Shown: positions 34,801 through 46,300 of the stretch, in pieces
Layout: every line of letters begins with the position of its first letter
Numbering within the stretch: the stretch's first letter is position 1
Origin: Geosiphon pyriformis
Taxonomy: Eukaryota; Glomeromycota; Glomeromycetes; Archaeosporales; Geosiphonaceae
Direction: 5' to 3'
DNA: 64,000 nt
Assembly: GCA_016748015.1 (NCBI GenBank)
Contig: JAAOMT010000128.1
Location: forward strand, 255,538 to 319,537
Made by a program: the position numbers and the translations under genes
The notes under the pieces: generated by a model
Databases searched by the model: none
Told to the model about the DNA's origin: nothing
The model's input: only the letters and a program-made list of their open reading frames with translations

Positions 34801-36606
34801 TACTTATAATCCAAGGCCTAATGTTAGATCTCAATTTCATTTCAGTAACAATAGAAACCATATTACCCAATTCCTTATGCCAACAAACAATATCTTTCTG
34901 TTTAGCTAAATTTGTCATACCTTTAATATTACACATAGCCATCTTCCAAATAAGTCCATTTATTGAGATAAATGATATATTAAGAAACCTGAATTCATGT
35001 ACAACAGATTCAACTTCCCCAAAATTAAGCCAATAGAAACTTCAAGAGCCACTATCTTAAATTCCAAACCACCAATCTTGGAAGTAAGAACTTTTGAACT
35101 ATTCAGACCCAAATCCACCACTTTGTCTTTTACCATAGGAGATGGAAGAGGGAAAGATGGCCATAGAACATTCATAATTATATTAGCATCCAATATTGAC
35201 AGCATAAGAGCAGAAACAACTGGAGTTTTAACTTAAGAAACAGACACCAGAAGCACCAACTCTACATCATTTAATCTGTGCACAATATCTGATACTTGAT
35301 CAGTTAGCAATTCCAATAAGCATTCTAGTAAAGCCAGACAATTATCAATTAAAAAACCACCTTAAACAACTGGAGTGCTCCTTTTATCATATGAAATACT
35401 AAAAAAAGGAAAACCAAATCTAGAACCATAACTAAAATGAGAACCATTAGAAAAAAGAGCAAGAAAAACAACTTGTGTCTAAGACTTGCTGCCAAAGACA
35501 ACAGAACAGGAAATAAAAACACTCTTCTTTGCATATAGCTTTATCAGCTGAAAATGACACACTTCTAAAGTAATTTTTTTAAAGGTTTTTGAAGACTTAA
35601 AGACAGATGTAGTCAGTACATTATACTCCAAAGCAGAATGACCAAAATATCTATACTTTTTACAATAAATCAAATCCAATCTAGCCCAAAAAAGTTTAAT
35701 GTTACCAAAAATTGGCTCAGTATGAAATGCAGATTCCAAACTTTCCTCAAATTTAAAACTAATTACAGCACATCAAATCTGGTTACCAGAACCATAAAGT
35801 AATTAATGACACAGATTTTTTCACCAGTTCTATCCAAAAGAGTACTCAAATTATAAGCAGTTATTTTCATTGGCAAAGTAAACAGCAAAGCTCTAAACCA
35901 ATCTTTTGATGCCCATATATTACAATCTCCCATGGCTTTGGCTACACACACAAAATTTTTCCCGATTAGAAATAACTATCTTGTAACCAACAGATCAGCT
36001 TGACTTGATTCAGCAAATTCTACCACAGCCTTTTGCCATATTCCAATTAACTGAATTTTAATGAACACAATTTGACCAAATTTAGCTACTGCAGTGATGA
36101 TTATATCTTTGAGTGTATTCATGGGAATTTTTTTAATCACCACAGCCCAATCTGAATGGATGTCTTGTTTCTTGAGATCAATGTTTATGATAATTTCTTT
36201 TTCACTAACCAATAACACAACCTTTTCCATGCTGTTCTCTGAAGTGAAGATAGATCTGATGATTCCTTCAAACTTTGAGAGAGCAGTGGCCTTCCTAAAA
36301 CCATTAACAACTGAAAAAATTTTCCTAACAAACTGAGTTTTTGCCATCACTAATTTTTCTTCTACAGTTGAAAGATTGATATTTAAAGCAAAAAATTTTT
36401 TGATAAGCACTTTAATCTGAGTTTTCATTATTTTGGAATTAATCTACTTTTTTTTAAAAGAGATATTGAGAGAAAGAAGAAGATGAACTAGATTCTCATC
36501 TATTCCAAAATCAATAGTACCAATAGGGGAACCACTAACCAAATCAATATTAACTCTCTTAGCTTTGGGAGTTGTTGCTGTTATCTGAGTAGAAAAACCA
36601 ATCCAA

Positions 36607-37559
36607 AGTTATGAAAAAACATGATCAAAACATAACATAACACAGAATAGTGTGCAATAACATTGAATAACACATTATAACTTAGAATAATACAGGATAA
36701 CACATTATAATATAGGATAATACAGAATAATATGTAATAATACCAGATAATATGTTATAACATAGAATAATTAGTAATAATATAGAAAAATAAAGCAATT
36801 ACAGAAATAGCAAAGCAATAGTTAATAATAACAGAACAATCAAAAGCAATCTTGTAAAACAAAAAAAATGTATAAAATGAATAGCTGTAAAAGTTAAAAA
36901 GACATCCAGAAAAAAAATTAGACTTTCAGGAGTTAATTAGACTTTCGGAGTCAATTAAACTCACAGGTCATAATTATTAAATACTTCTCCTTTTAAGAAT
37001 AGTTGTTATCAACCAAAATGGAATTATATCAATAAAATATCTCTTCAATTCTTTAAATTCATGTTATTATTTACTATTTAACCTGCTGGCACAATAGCTT
37101 TTGATTATAACTATTAACAAAATACTTATTTCTTATTTTATTTTTTTTATTTTTTTTTATTTTTTTTATTTTTTATTTTTTTTTTGTGGAGCAGCAATAT
37201 AGAAAAATTGACTGTCTGGAAATAGACTTCGTGATAGCCTGGTAAAAGAGGGAGGCTTTCTCTAAGTTTTGGATATTAACATTATCTTGTTAACTTACCA
37301 GAAGGGTGAAAAGACAATGCCAGACCCTAATAACTGTGCTTATTAGCTTGGAAAAGATAGCTCACATTTATAAGAAGTTGCAATCAGTGAAAACCAAACC
37401 TCTGTGCCTTATAACTAAAGAACTCAACAGATAAATTAACATTCAGAAAAGACCTTTAGAGACTGATAAACATCAATCTTGTAAAAAACATATAATTTTA
37501 GAACACTAAATTAAAGCACCAAATATTACCACCATACCCTACCAAGTTTACCCATAATA
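36607..37559 (+). repeat. Solo LTR inside LINE-F
   Basis: An insertion of about 950 bp in LINE ORF1, read on the plus strand as (A/T)GTTATG...CATAATA, comparable to the TGTTATG...CATAACA ends of the Gypsy-H LTR. It has the same internal landmarks as the Gypsy-E LTR: a repeat array, a T-rich stretch (37,130-37,185), and a CCTGGTAAAAG then TTACCAGA region (37,229-37,303). No internal gypsy genes, hence a solo LTR left by LTR-LTR recombination. Exact ends and target duplication are uncertain. Confidence 0.7.
36631..36780. repeat. 10-bp phased ATAA array in the solo LTR
   Basis: Successive 10-bp units nearly all end in ATAA (for example CACATTATAA, CTTAGAATAA, TACAGGATAA), about fifteen units in register. 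Confidence 0.85.
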
Positions 37560-37960
37560 TCACAGCTGAACTGAGAAAAAAAGCACCACCTGAATTCACC
37601 ACAGTACTATTAAGCTCATTGTTACTGAACTCACTGTTTATGTCTAAATATATGCCCTTATTGATATCAGATTTGGTTAGAGAAATTTCTCTTTTATTGC
37701 CAGAGTGTTTAATATTGCCAACAAAGATCTTTTTCTTTTGAGAAAAAGTACCACCAACAGGACCATGAAGAGCACTTTTTGGAGTCTTTTTCTTAGATAT
37801 ACTGTTACTTAAAGCAGTCTTCAGGTTTACTATAAAAGAATTATTAATTTGAGAAATAATAAGAATAATAAAACAAGCAAGATAAAAACAAAAAACTTCT
37901 TTTTCAAAAATTACTCTTTGGAAAATTTGAATGAAGGAAAGAAATAACTTTTGTTTTTAT

Positions 37961-38557
37961 AGTTTTAAGATAAAATTCAATATGTTTTTTTTAAGAAATG
38001 GTTTTTTATCTATATTTTTGAATAGTATTATTTTAAGTTGTAAATTTTAGCAAATTATTAAATATTTTTATAAACTTTTTAATATTACATAATTTAAAAT
38101 ATTGTATTATTTAATTATAATATTTGTGTATTGTATAAATTAAATTAAAAATTTGGCTAAATAATAATTGGACGATTAATAATAAATTTAAAATAATAAT
38201 GTATACTAAATGATAATCAAAATAAAAGAATGATTTCATGTTTCTTATGAAGTATATAATTATATTTAGCCTTTTGTCAAAAATAAATTCAAAAATATTA
38301 CTTAAGTAAGATAATTACTATAATTCAAAACATTATTATGTCAGAAAAAAAGCATAACTTGTGAACTCAAAAGTTGACTATTACCCTCTGGGTAAAACAG
38401 TCTTTTTTTCAGTTAATTTTTGAGCCGAGCCACATTTTTTATATGCGAGTATTGGGGTAATGTTGGCACCGATCTGCTGATACAAACCTACTAATAGCAA
38501 AATTTCAGAATTTTCGGTAACTTGTGAAATTACAACTTTAAAAAGGGTAATTCCAAA
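37961..38557. other. AT-rich spacer and METTL14 upstream region
   Basis: About 600 bp between the 5' end of LINE-F and the first coding exon of the METTL14-like gene. AT-rich up to about 38,330, then less so. It must hold the promoter and 5' UTR; no clear element seen. Confidence 0.5.
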
Positions 38558-40607
38558 ATGCTAAAAGTAGGCAACATGAACAATCTTCACGAAGAATTCG
38601 AGTCCTTGGAAAAATTCCATACCCATTTGGCAAAACTTCTACGAAAGCGCCAAAAACGTCGAAAGTTACAATTAGCCTTGGCTTTGTCAACAGAAAATCA
38701 ACAAAAGTCTGGAGTTCGTGAAAAAAAAGAAGAAATCTATTCAAAGCAACGACTTAATACTGCAAGATCGGCACTAGCAAAAAGCCTGAAAAAGCTCTCT
38801 AAAACTCGCTCCAATGCTGAAGAACGGAAATTTAGAGGATTTTCGCCTTCAATTAATTGGGGGTTTTCATACTCCTCCATAATAACTCAACCCATGGCAT
38901 ACGACCATGGTGAACAGCAAGACGTTGAAAAATCCATTCGTAACGATTATTGTCATCACTTTGTTGATTCTGGCCGACGACCGCAAAACTTCATCAGGGA
39001 CACCGAACTTTCTCAACGTTTTGATGAGTAAGCTTTCTTGCTGTTGATTTTAGTTCCTGATTGTGTGCAAGGTTACGATTCCGTTTTTTGATCATCATTA
39101 AGATATCCGAAGCTAAAAGAGCTAACCAAAATGAAAAACGCACTCGTGGCGAGTAGAGCAACCCCACCAACATATTTAAAAGTCGATCTAAGAAATTTTG
39201 ACTTAAAATCATTAGGAATGAAGTTTGATGTAATCTTGATTGACCCACCGCTCGAAGAGTAAGAAGATCCTCTGATATTTTAATTTGGCTTAATTTTTAA
39301 TCAACCATTTTTTCTTTTAGGTATTGTAGAAGATCACCTTTGGTTGCTGGCTTGAATTCTGATTATTGGTCCTATGATGAAATTATATCCTTTTTAGAAA
39401 AAATGATATTTTCTGCATAAAAAACATAATTATACCTTATCGCGAATTATTACGCCAATCTCAAAATTGAAGATGTCGCAGCTACTCCATCATTTATCTT
39501 TATATGGTCCGGTGATGCGAATGGTCTGGATCGTGGACGCCAATTATTGCTTAAGTGGGGATATCGAAGATGCGAGGATATTGTGTGGATAAAGACCAAC
39601 AAACAATGGAAGGCGAGTGCGCTTATATAATTGAAATATTTGTGCAATTGCACATTCCGATTTCTTATGCTTAAATTTGTTTTTAATTTATTGCAAAGGG
39701 GACACGATTCATTGAGCCAAGATCAGTTTTTCAACGTACAAAAGAACATTGCATAATGGGGATTAAAGGTACTGTTCGTAGAAGCACTGACGGACATTTC
39801 ATCCATTGTAATGTCGATACAGACGTGATCATTTCTGAAGAACCATCATATGAAGGTCAGTAGGGTTTCTGTAATTCTGCTCATATTTTTATTGTCGTTT
39901 TATAATATTCTAACGCATACATTACTTGACTTCATCCTTAACTTTTTTCCCCTCATGTTCACATTTTAAGTAGGCACAGCCAAACCTGAGGAACTGTATC
40001 ATATAATAGAACATTTCTGTTTAGGGCGTAGAAGACTTGAATTATTTGGGGAGGCGCGGACGCTTTTTCTTCGTAACTGAAGGTTTTTTATTGAAATTTT
40101 TGTTGGATTTAATAACATCCATTTCGATCAATTATACAGGATCATAATATACGTCCTGGATGGTTAACCTTGGGCGTGGGACTTTCAAGTTCCAATTTTG
40201 ATCCGGTTACATACGCCAAATATTTTACTGAGCCCCATGGATATTTGCTTGGATCTACAACTGGTAATTTTTACATGTCTAATACGCATCAAGGGAAGGG
40301 TTTTTCGAAATCATTTTTAACATTTTTCACATAAAAGAAATCGAAGCATTGCGACCTAAATCACCTCCTCCCCGAGATAATACTTCAACGCCGAAAATTG
40401 GGCCGAACGGAGCTAAACCTAAACTAAAAAAACCAAACCCGAATGTTATGCCAGTTCCTTTGCCTACGATTCAAAATTTTCCACATCGATGGGTACCTAT
40501 GGATGGAGGTTTGTACGGTAGGTGAAGATGCTTGTCTTAAATTATTCTTGTTCAAAGAAGTAAAATCTCCTTTTTTCGCAGCACAAAATCAGCCATACGA
40601 ATGGTAA
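38558..40607 (+). CDS. METTL14: METTL14-like subunit of the m6A RNA methyltransferase
   Basis: Nine exons: 38,558-39,027; 39,103-39,258; 39,321-39,384; 39,454-39,612; 39,699-39,855; 39,974-40,053; 40,140-40,263; 40,338-40,517; 40,582-40,607. They sum to 1,416 nt (471 aa); human METTL14 is about 456. A Lys/Arg-rich helical N-terminus is followed by [15 protein letters not shown], then [14 protein letters not shown], then [16 protein letters not shown], then [16 protein letters not shown], then [19 protein letters not shown], then [17 protein letters not shown], then RPGWLTLG and [10 protein letters not shown]: the full MT-A70 fold in METTL14 order. METTL14 is the RNA-binding, structurally required partner of METTL3 in nuclear m6A writing. 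The motif here is DPPL, where human METTL14 has EPPL. Intron 3 is AT-AC; introns 4 and 6 are GC-AG; the rest GT-AG. No damage; clearly a host gene. Confidence 0.93.
39385..39453 (+). other. U12-type AT-AC intron in METTL14
   Basis: A 69-nt intron starting ATATCCTTTT and ending ATTAC, with a branch-like CCTTATC (39,435-39,441) about 12-14 nt before the 3' end. The reading frame on both sides matches METTL14, and no GT-AG choice keeps it. The 5' end is the perfect minor-spliceosome consensus. Confidence 0.88.
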
Positions 40608-40974
40608 AAACCGAGAGCTTTTTATTGCACTTCTTTCATAAAGGAACCATATTTCTTCATACTCCTGAGATAAGAGATTAAATATCCGGTTTGATTCAAA
40701 AATTGTGATGGGTCGTTTTGCTTTGAATGGTCATCAAGGAATTATGTGCCATGTAGAATAAATATCAAACACTTAGTTTCTCAACTGAATTATTAAGATT
40801 AGTAATTACTTTGAAAAAAAATTATCTTGATTGTAGTTAGTATGGTAGGTTTTTGAAAGAAAGTAATTTTCAAGACCTTCAGCGATTTGAAAATTTGATT
40901 GAATAAACTGTAAATTAATTGGAGCGATTGATTTAACTAAGATTTTTTGTGTCAAAAATTACTTGTTATTTTCT
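40608..40974. other. Intergenic region METTL14-PEX39
   Basis: 367 bp between stop and next start on the same strand. It must contain the 3' end of the first gene and the promoter of the second; no specific signal identified. Confidence 0.5.
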
Positions 40975-41768
40975 ATGTCGCAAGATCAGACTTTTTTTGC
41001 TTTTGAGGCCTATAATTTCGAAGGCGACCAAAACTTTCAGGTAGGGGCCTAATATCACAACTGTAAACCATTTCTTATAAATCGAGAGCTTCAAGTAGGC
41101 TTTGTGATTGAAACATAGGCTGGCCTCCCCACCATTATTGAACAGGGTAGAGTGACTTCAGAGATCGAATTAACTTCTTTGGTTACAAAAGCTAAATGCT
41201 ATTATTATTCAAGGTATTAAAATACTTGACATCACTTCTAGCTTTTAATGATTTCTAATTTTTTCATTTTTTGACAAGAGTGGTCGAACCAGTCGATTAC
41301 AATGATTATATGTCTTGGAAGCGGGATAATCTTCGAGAATCAACACTTAATATTCGGGAAACATTGAACAAAGATCTATTCACAAATAGTTTGGAAAAAA
41401 ATATTCGCATACATAATGGAGTAAGCGGTCTTATAGGTAGATATCACAGGATTGTAATAGGTTTATTAGAATTAATAGAAGAACGATCTTATACTGCTCT
41501 TTTGATCACTTAGAATGTGGCAACGACAGTAGTCCACAATATCCAAGTTCTTTTCAAGAAATATGTGCTATGATTGCAAGTGGAAAACCGATCCCAGGTT
41601 GATGCTGAGTTTTATATAATTACAATATCCTGCAAACATCTATAATTTAACCGAAAATTCGATTTCACAGTAAAACATATACCAAATCTGATAAATACGC
41701 TGGCGCCCAAAAAAGCTCAATTCAAACCAAGACCAAAGCCATGGGAAACCAAGAATGAATCCTCATGA
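40975..41768 (+). CDS. PEX39/C6orf226-like small protein with KPWE motif
   Basis: Five exons: 40,975-41,040; 41,119-41,213; 41,279-41,436; 41,514-41,597; 41,671-41,768 (501 nt, 166 aa). The C-terminal half reads SSFQEICAMIASGKPIP, then KHIPN, then RPKPWE: the pattern of the fungal DUF5572/human C6orf226 family. To my knowledge this family has recently been named PEX39, a peroxin helping PEX7-dependent (PTS2) import, and shares the KPWE motif with PEX7 co-receptors. The N-terminal half (FEAYNFEGDQNFQAGLPTII, then AKCYYYSRVVEPVDYNDYM) is a short helical module. Introns are GT-AG. It is convergent with the C8orf76-like gene, with 67 bp between stops. The family call rests on remembered motifs; the function in this fungus is inferred. 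Confidence 0.72.
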
Positions 41769-41835
41769 TAGATTTTCAATCTAATATTTATTGGGTTCTG
41801 GGTTAAGCAACATTGTTTATTTTTACACTTCACAT

Positions 41836-43070
41836 TTATAACTTTCGCACTGACATTTCTTCGTTTGATTCTGTCTGAATAGATGCCTCAACTTCTTTGG
41901 ATCTGGCCACTATCCAATTAATCATGTTCCAAGAAAAATTCGTGGATCCACTTTCGATTATTTTTCCTTGATCCATAGCCTCCCGGCTCTTTAGCCATAC
42001 CATTACATAATCTGCTTTTACCCCTGCCTTTTCGAACCGCTCTTTTAGTAATATCAGCTTTGTTTTTTCTTGAAGAAAACGAGCCTGTACAAATTCAATG
42101 TGGGTTGACCATGTTGAAGTGCATAGAAGTTTATAAGAACAAATTAGACAAAGAAACGCCAGTTGGGAAGGTAATGTATTTTCTAAAGGCATGAGATCTA
42201 AAGAAAATTCATCTTTGGTATCTATTGGATCCTTCCTGATGTTAAGGGAACACGCAAGAAATGCCTCAGACATTTGTTTCCAGACATTATAATCATGTTT
42301 TCGAATGCTCAAATATTTAATATATGATTGTATCGCATCTAAAATAGCACAGAAAATTTAGAAAAAAGGATTTAGAGCAATGCAATATGTTTAAAAGCGA
42401 TCTACCTGAATAGCGGCCACTTCTCGTGTAAATCATTCCTTTAAGAGATAGATGACCTGGTTCGCTTGTTTCCTTCATGACAAATTGCGGACCATTAATA
42501 TGATATGAAAACACGGGAAAAAATGATGAATAAATACCATCTTTTCCACGCATTCAATTGCTAATTTTATCTTCCCCAACTTCAAAGCGCTACGACATGC
42601 GATATCCAACATGTCACGTGTCCCAGTCAATCGCATCGGATTATGTGGGTGTATCTCCACAAACTGAATATATTCTAATGCAAGACGAAGGGAGTGGTCA
42701 TATCGCTTTAGGAAGTAATAGTTTTCAATGGATTGCTTGATCTGGATTCCTCCATTACGCTTTTTTTGGATTAAGGTGGTGGTTGGTGTTTGGGGTTCAT
42801 GAAACCACTTTTTTTGTAATTAGGTTTCGTTAAGATTCCGAAAATTTCAGGAAATTGCAAATGATAATTTAGCAATGAGAAGCGCCACAAAATAAGCATA
42901 ATAGTTTTAAATTGATTGATTACACTGTCACTATCAATTTTTGGGTGATAATTCGAGTTTTCGAGTCGACATATCTTTGACTTTTTGGCTGTGGATTTTT
43001 TTACCAAAGGTGTATTCTCTTCGAAATCGAGATTGAATTCAGCGAGAAAAGCTGAGAATGATTCTGCCAT
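41836..43070 (-). CDS. C8orf76-like TPR protein
   Basis: Four exons read right to left: 42,924-43,070; 42,538-42,807; 42,406-42,472; 41,836-42,338 (987 nt, 328 aa), all introns GT-AG. The first exon is acidic then basic (MAESFSAFLAEFNLDFEEN). Exon 2 starts WFHEPQTP, like the EPQWFYEE region of human C8orf76. It is followed by TPR-like helix pairs (LRLALEYIQFVEIHP, then RSALKLGKIKLAIECVEKM, then LSLKGMIYTRSGRYSDAIQS, then NVWKQMSEAFLACS) and a C-terminal block (EFVQARFLQEKTKLILLKER) that matches the conserved C-terminal helix of that family. Its molecular function is unknown to me; TPRs suggest a protein-binding scaffold. Confidence 0.7.
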
Positions 43071-43342
43071 TTTCCCACAATTTGATCTTTCAAATTATCA
43101 GAGTTGGGTATATTTGTAAGAGTGTTTTCCCTAACTTTTAATTTAGTCTCGATGAATTTGGCGGTTGAACCATTGTAGTTTATTGATATATGAAACGTGT
43201 TTTTATGATTTTTGATGTAACCCAATACTTATAACTTCGACCAAATGTTACAAATGAGATAACCAATTAAATTATTCTAAATAATCAATATAATCTACAT
43301 ATTTGAATATTAAAATCACTAATTTTCACCAAGTTATATCGG

Positions 43343-46300
43343 TTAATGAGGAATTCCTGAAAAAAATAAAATTAGTTTTGATATATACAATAATCAATTA
43401 AAGCAAAATATATTACCATTTGTCGCCTTTTGAAAGGAATCATATAAAACCGTCCGCCGATTTTCATAGGATTGGTTGATTCGCTCAATCATGAAATCAG
43501 CCGCCCCACGTTCAGTCCTATCCAATTGGAAACGGTTCCTTAAATTCTTTAAAGTTTTTTCACCTTTGAAGCATGGAAGTCCAGAACCAAGCATTAATGC
43601 CACGCATTGGATAATTTTTTCGGCGTAGGGTCTTATTGACAATGTAGAAATAATATTTACAAATTTAAGAAACAGAGAGATAAAGAATTCCATTTAAAGT
43701 TCACGTTACCGTGATGCTAGGTACGCCTTGACGCATAGTTCTGAAAACCATTTGTATGGTTGCATTTCGGGACTGCCTCCCATTACTTGTATCATTTCAG
43801 TTGTAAGTTTAAAAGGAGAACTTTCAAATGTGATTCCTCCAGGTGCAATCTCGAGAATGAAGCCGAAATCTGGTTGTTTAGAGGGATTATTAGTTGAGTT
43901 TGAAATAAGAAAATTCTTTTTCAAAAACGAAGATTTTAACCTACCAATATGAATGATATGTCCTTCATCATCCAACATTATATTACCATTGTGGCGATCT
44001 TTAATCTGAAGTAAATATGCTACCACAGAATATGCCGCCACGCTTTGAATAAAACAGTTTCTTGCCTGAAAAAATAAACTTTAATTGTGAGGGTCTTCAA
44101 GTTAAGAACCAGATTCCAATCTTAGACTCACTTTTTGGAAATCAATCGACTCTTTTCCTCCATATTTATCCAGAAAATAACTGGAAAAAGAAAATATAAA
44201 ATTTCATTATGAAGAGTCAAAAACACTTATTAACAAACCTAGAGTGGTTCATTGGCTATGACAACTCTTGGATGGTCTGAAATATCAACCGAATAGAAAA
44301 TGAGCAACTTAATTGGGATGCCAGGCCAAGGTTAGGGAGATTAAAATTTTCTAAAGACTTAACATCCGCGAAAGGGTGGGAAAATAGATAAGAGGGCCTT
44401 GCCTTTAGGCCTTTTGGGGAAGAAAGATTTTATGCAATATAGGTTCTTGATAAATAAGTTGAGATGGCCGTTAGCCAGGTATTTCCAGACCATCCAGGGT
44501 TGCCATAGGGTAATAACCACCAATGGGGTAATCGAGAGCCAGATCTATCATTTTGAGTTAAAATAATTCTGGGACATACTCATAAAGATTATTAATCTTT
44601 TCTCTTCCTAGCTGATCACGAGATATGGAATTCGGAATTACGTCGATAACACCACACTATTAAAAAGAGATCAGTTAGAAAGTATTCTACGAAACTCAAT
44701 AAATGACAGATAGCTTACCCCGGGGGCAGTGGCAACAACCCTGTAAGGAAACAGATATAAATCTAGACCAACATTTGTGAAAATATTCTTGAAGATAGCA
44801 ATCAATTGCAGGGCCAACACATCTTGTCGGCAATCATCACCAACTTTGAAGATAGCAGATTGCCAAACATCGATTGTTTTGGGTTTGCCATAAGAATCTT
44901 GCAAGTCCGCTCCCATTTTTATAAGAGTTTCTTTGATTTCTTCTAAATCTTTTTTGGTTTTGCGGATTCTAAAAGTAGCCATGAAAGGGGCCTAGAGAGA
45001 ACAAAATTCAATAGAAAAATCATATCGGACATTGAGAATCATCTAAAATTGAAGAATTTATCTAACCAAATATCAGGAACATACCTTGGCGTGACTTTGT
45101 AAGGGGCGGCCCGATTTGTAATCGATACCTATAACAATTCCTTCAGGGTTACTGGGTAGATAAACCCCAACGTCAACTTTAATTTTATGCATTTCCTCGT
45201 CAATTTTTTGCTAAGAATTCGACATAATTGTTGGATGAATAGAATATAAAATCTGCATGGAAGCATTGGCAATTTGTACTGACCTTTTTCTCCTCTTTGG
45301 TTTTTTTAACAAAAGGTTTTAATTTACCAGATATTGAGGTTACATTATCAAAGAATGTGAATTCCCGTTCGTAAAACTCTTTATCTTCACCGGACAAAGA
45401 TTCAACAATATTATTGATTATGCGGTCTAAAGAAGGCTTCAAGGCGTCTGGCTGAAATAATAAAGATTGTTATCATAACGTTGAAGACGGTACAAGGACG
45501 ATAAATAACACCTACAATAACAGTTTCTTCATCTTTGTACATGTTTGCTTTCATGTTCCAAATAATCTGATGGGCAAAGAGTTGAGAAATTCGAGCAGCA
45601 CCCATAATAAATCTTTCCACATAACCTTTTGGGTTTGGTTTAAACTCAGTTAACAGGCTGCAATAAAAGCTTTGTATGAACAAAGAAAGTTTAAATTTCT
45701 TACCAAGACGGTCATATCTCAATGCTTGAACAATTTGAGGGATATAAAAGAAGACAACATCCACAGGATGATATTCAAGGACTCTCATCGCATATTGTAA
45801 AACCAAGGGATGATCATTATATGCAGGCGAGAAATAGGTTATTGCCGTGATAGGTGGGACTGGGGACCAGTAAAGCAAATACTAAAAGAAAAAGATCAAA
45901 AAACATATGGAGGGAATAATCTAATGCCTGTGAATCAACCATTCAACCGAGCAAACCTTAAGTTGTGGCAAAGTATTCCCGGCTAAACTATCCCCCAATA
46001 ATAATGGTAAGGCTTCAGATATATCGACAGCATTATACGCATTATTGGCTATTAAATTATGCAACTCCTTTTGAACTACTGTTTGTTGAAATCGTGACAT
46101 TAATTGGACAGCCAATCGCGGTGAAATAGTCCAAGCATGATGAATTAATGGCTTCAATTCATCCTGAGAACTGACATATCTAAAAGATTGATCTTTAGAA
46201 TTTAATGGATTGCACCATGTGGCGAGTCTACTAATTTCGCTTTTTAAGAACAGAAGAAGTAATTTCTTTGATTGCGCAGCTTGGCTCAATATATCATCTC

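Larger units (their letters stand above)
34960..37810 (-). pseudogene. LINE-F ORF1, broken and interrupted by a solo LTR
   Basis: The N-terminus (about 37,800, first codon now ATA) matches LINE-B ORF1. After the solo LTR, 35,976-36,428 carries the RRM-like domain (DWAVVIKKIPMN, IQLIGIWQKAVVEFAE). 35,479-35,739 contains a degraded zinc knuckle (YCKKYRYFGHSALEYN, with two Cys lost). 34,960-35,205 is the end of ORF1. Confidence 0.7.
32408..37960 (-). mobile_element. 5' part of a LINE (LINE-F), cut by Gypsy-E and split by a solo LTR
   Basis: Read right to left it has the same 5' leader and ORF1 as LINE-B (from about 37,955), the endonuclease, and the reverse transcriptase up to just past the palm box, where the Gypsy-E 3' LTR begins. 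A solo LTR of about 950 bp (36,607-37,559) sits inside ORF1. The RT box reads FVDN at about 32,645-32,656. The ORF1 start codon has become ATA. The remaining 3' half of this copy is not in the window. Confidence 0.82.

Noticed and set aside
11808-37960. LINE-C and LINE-F as two halves of one LINE split by the gypsy elements
   Set aside because: They overlap by about 475 bp of LINE sequence around the RT palm (LINE-B positions of about 6,783-7,258), so they are different copies.
39601-39700. GT donor (GTGCGC at 39,617) for METTL14 intron 4
   Set aside because: Splicing from there gives a frameshift and an immediate stop; the GC donor four bases upstream gives the expected protein.
44240-44575. 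Hidden exon or gene in the long STT4 intron
   Set aside because: The kinase domain is complete without it, and no open frame with known motifs was seen; only somewhat higher GC.
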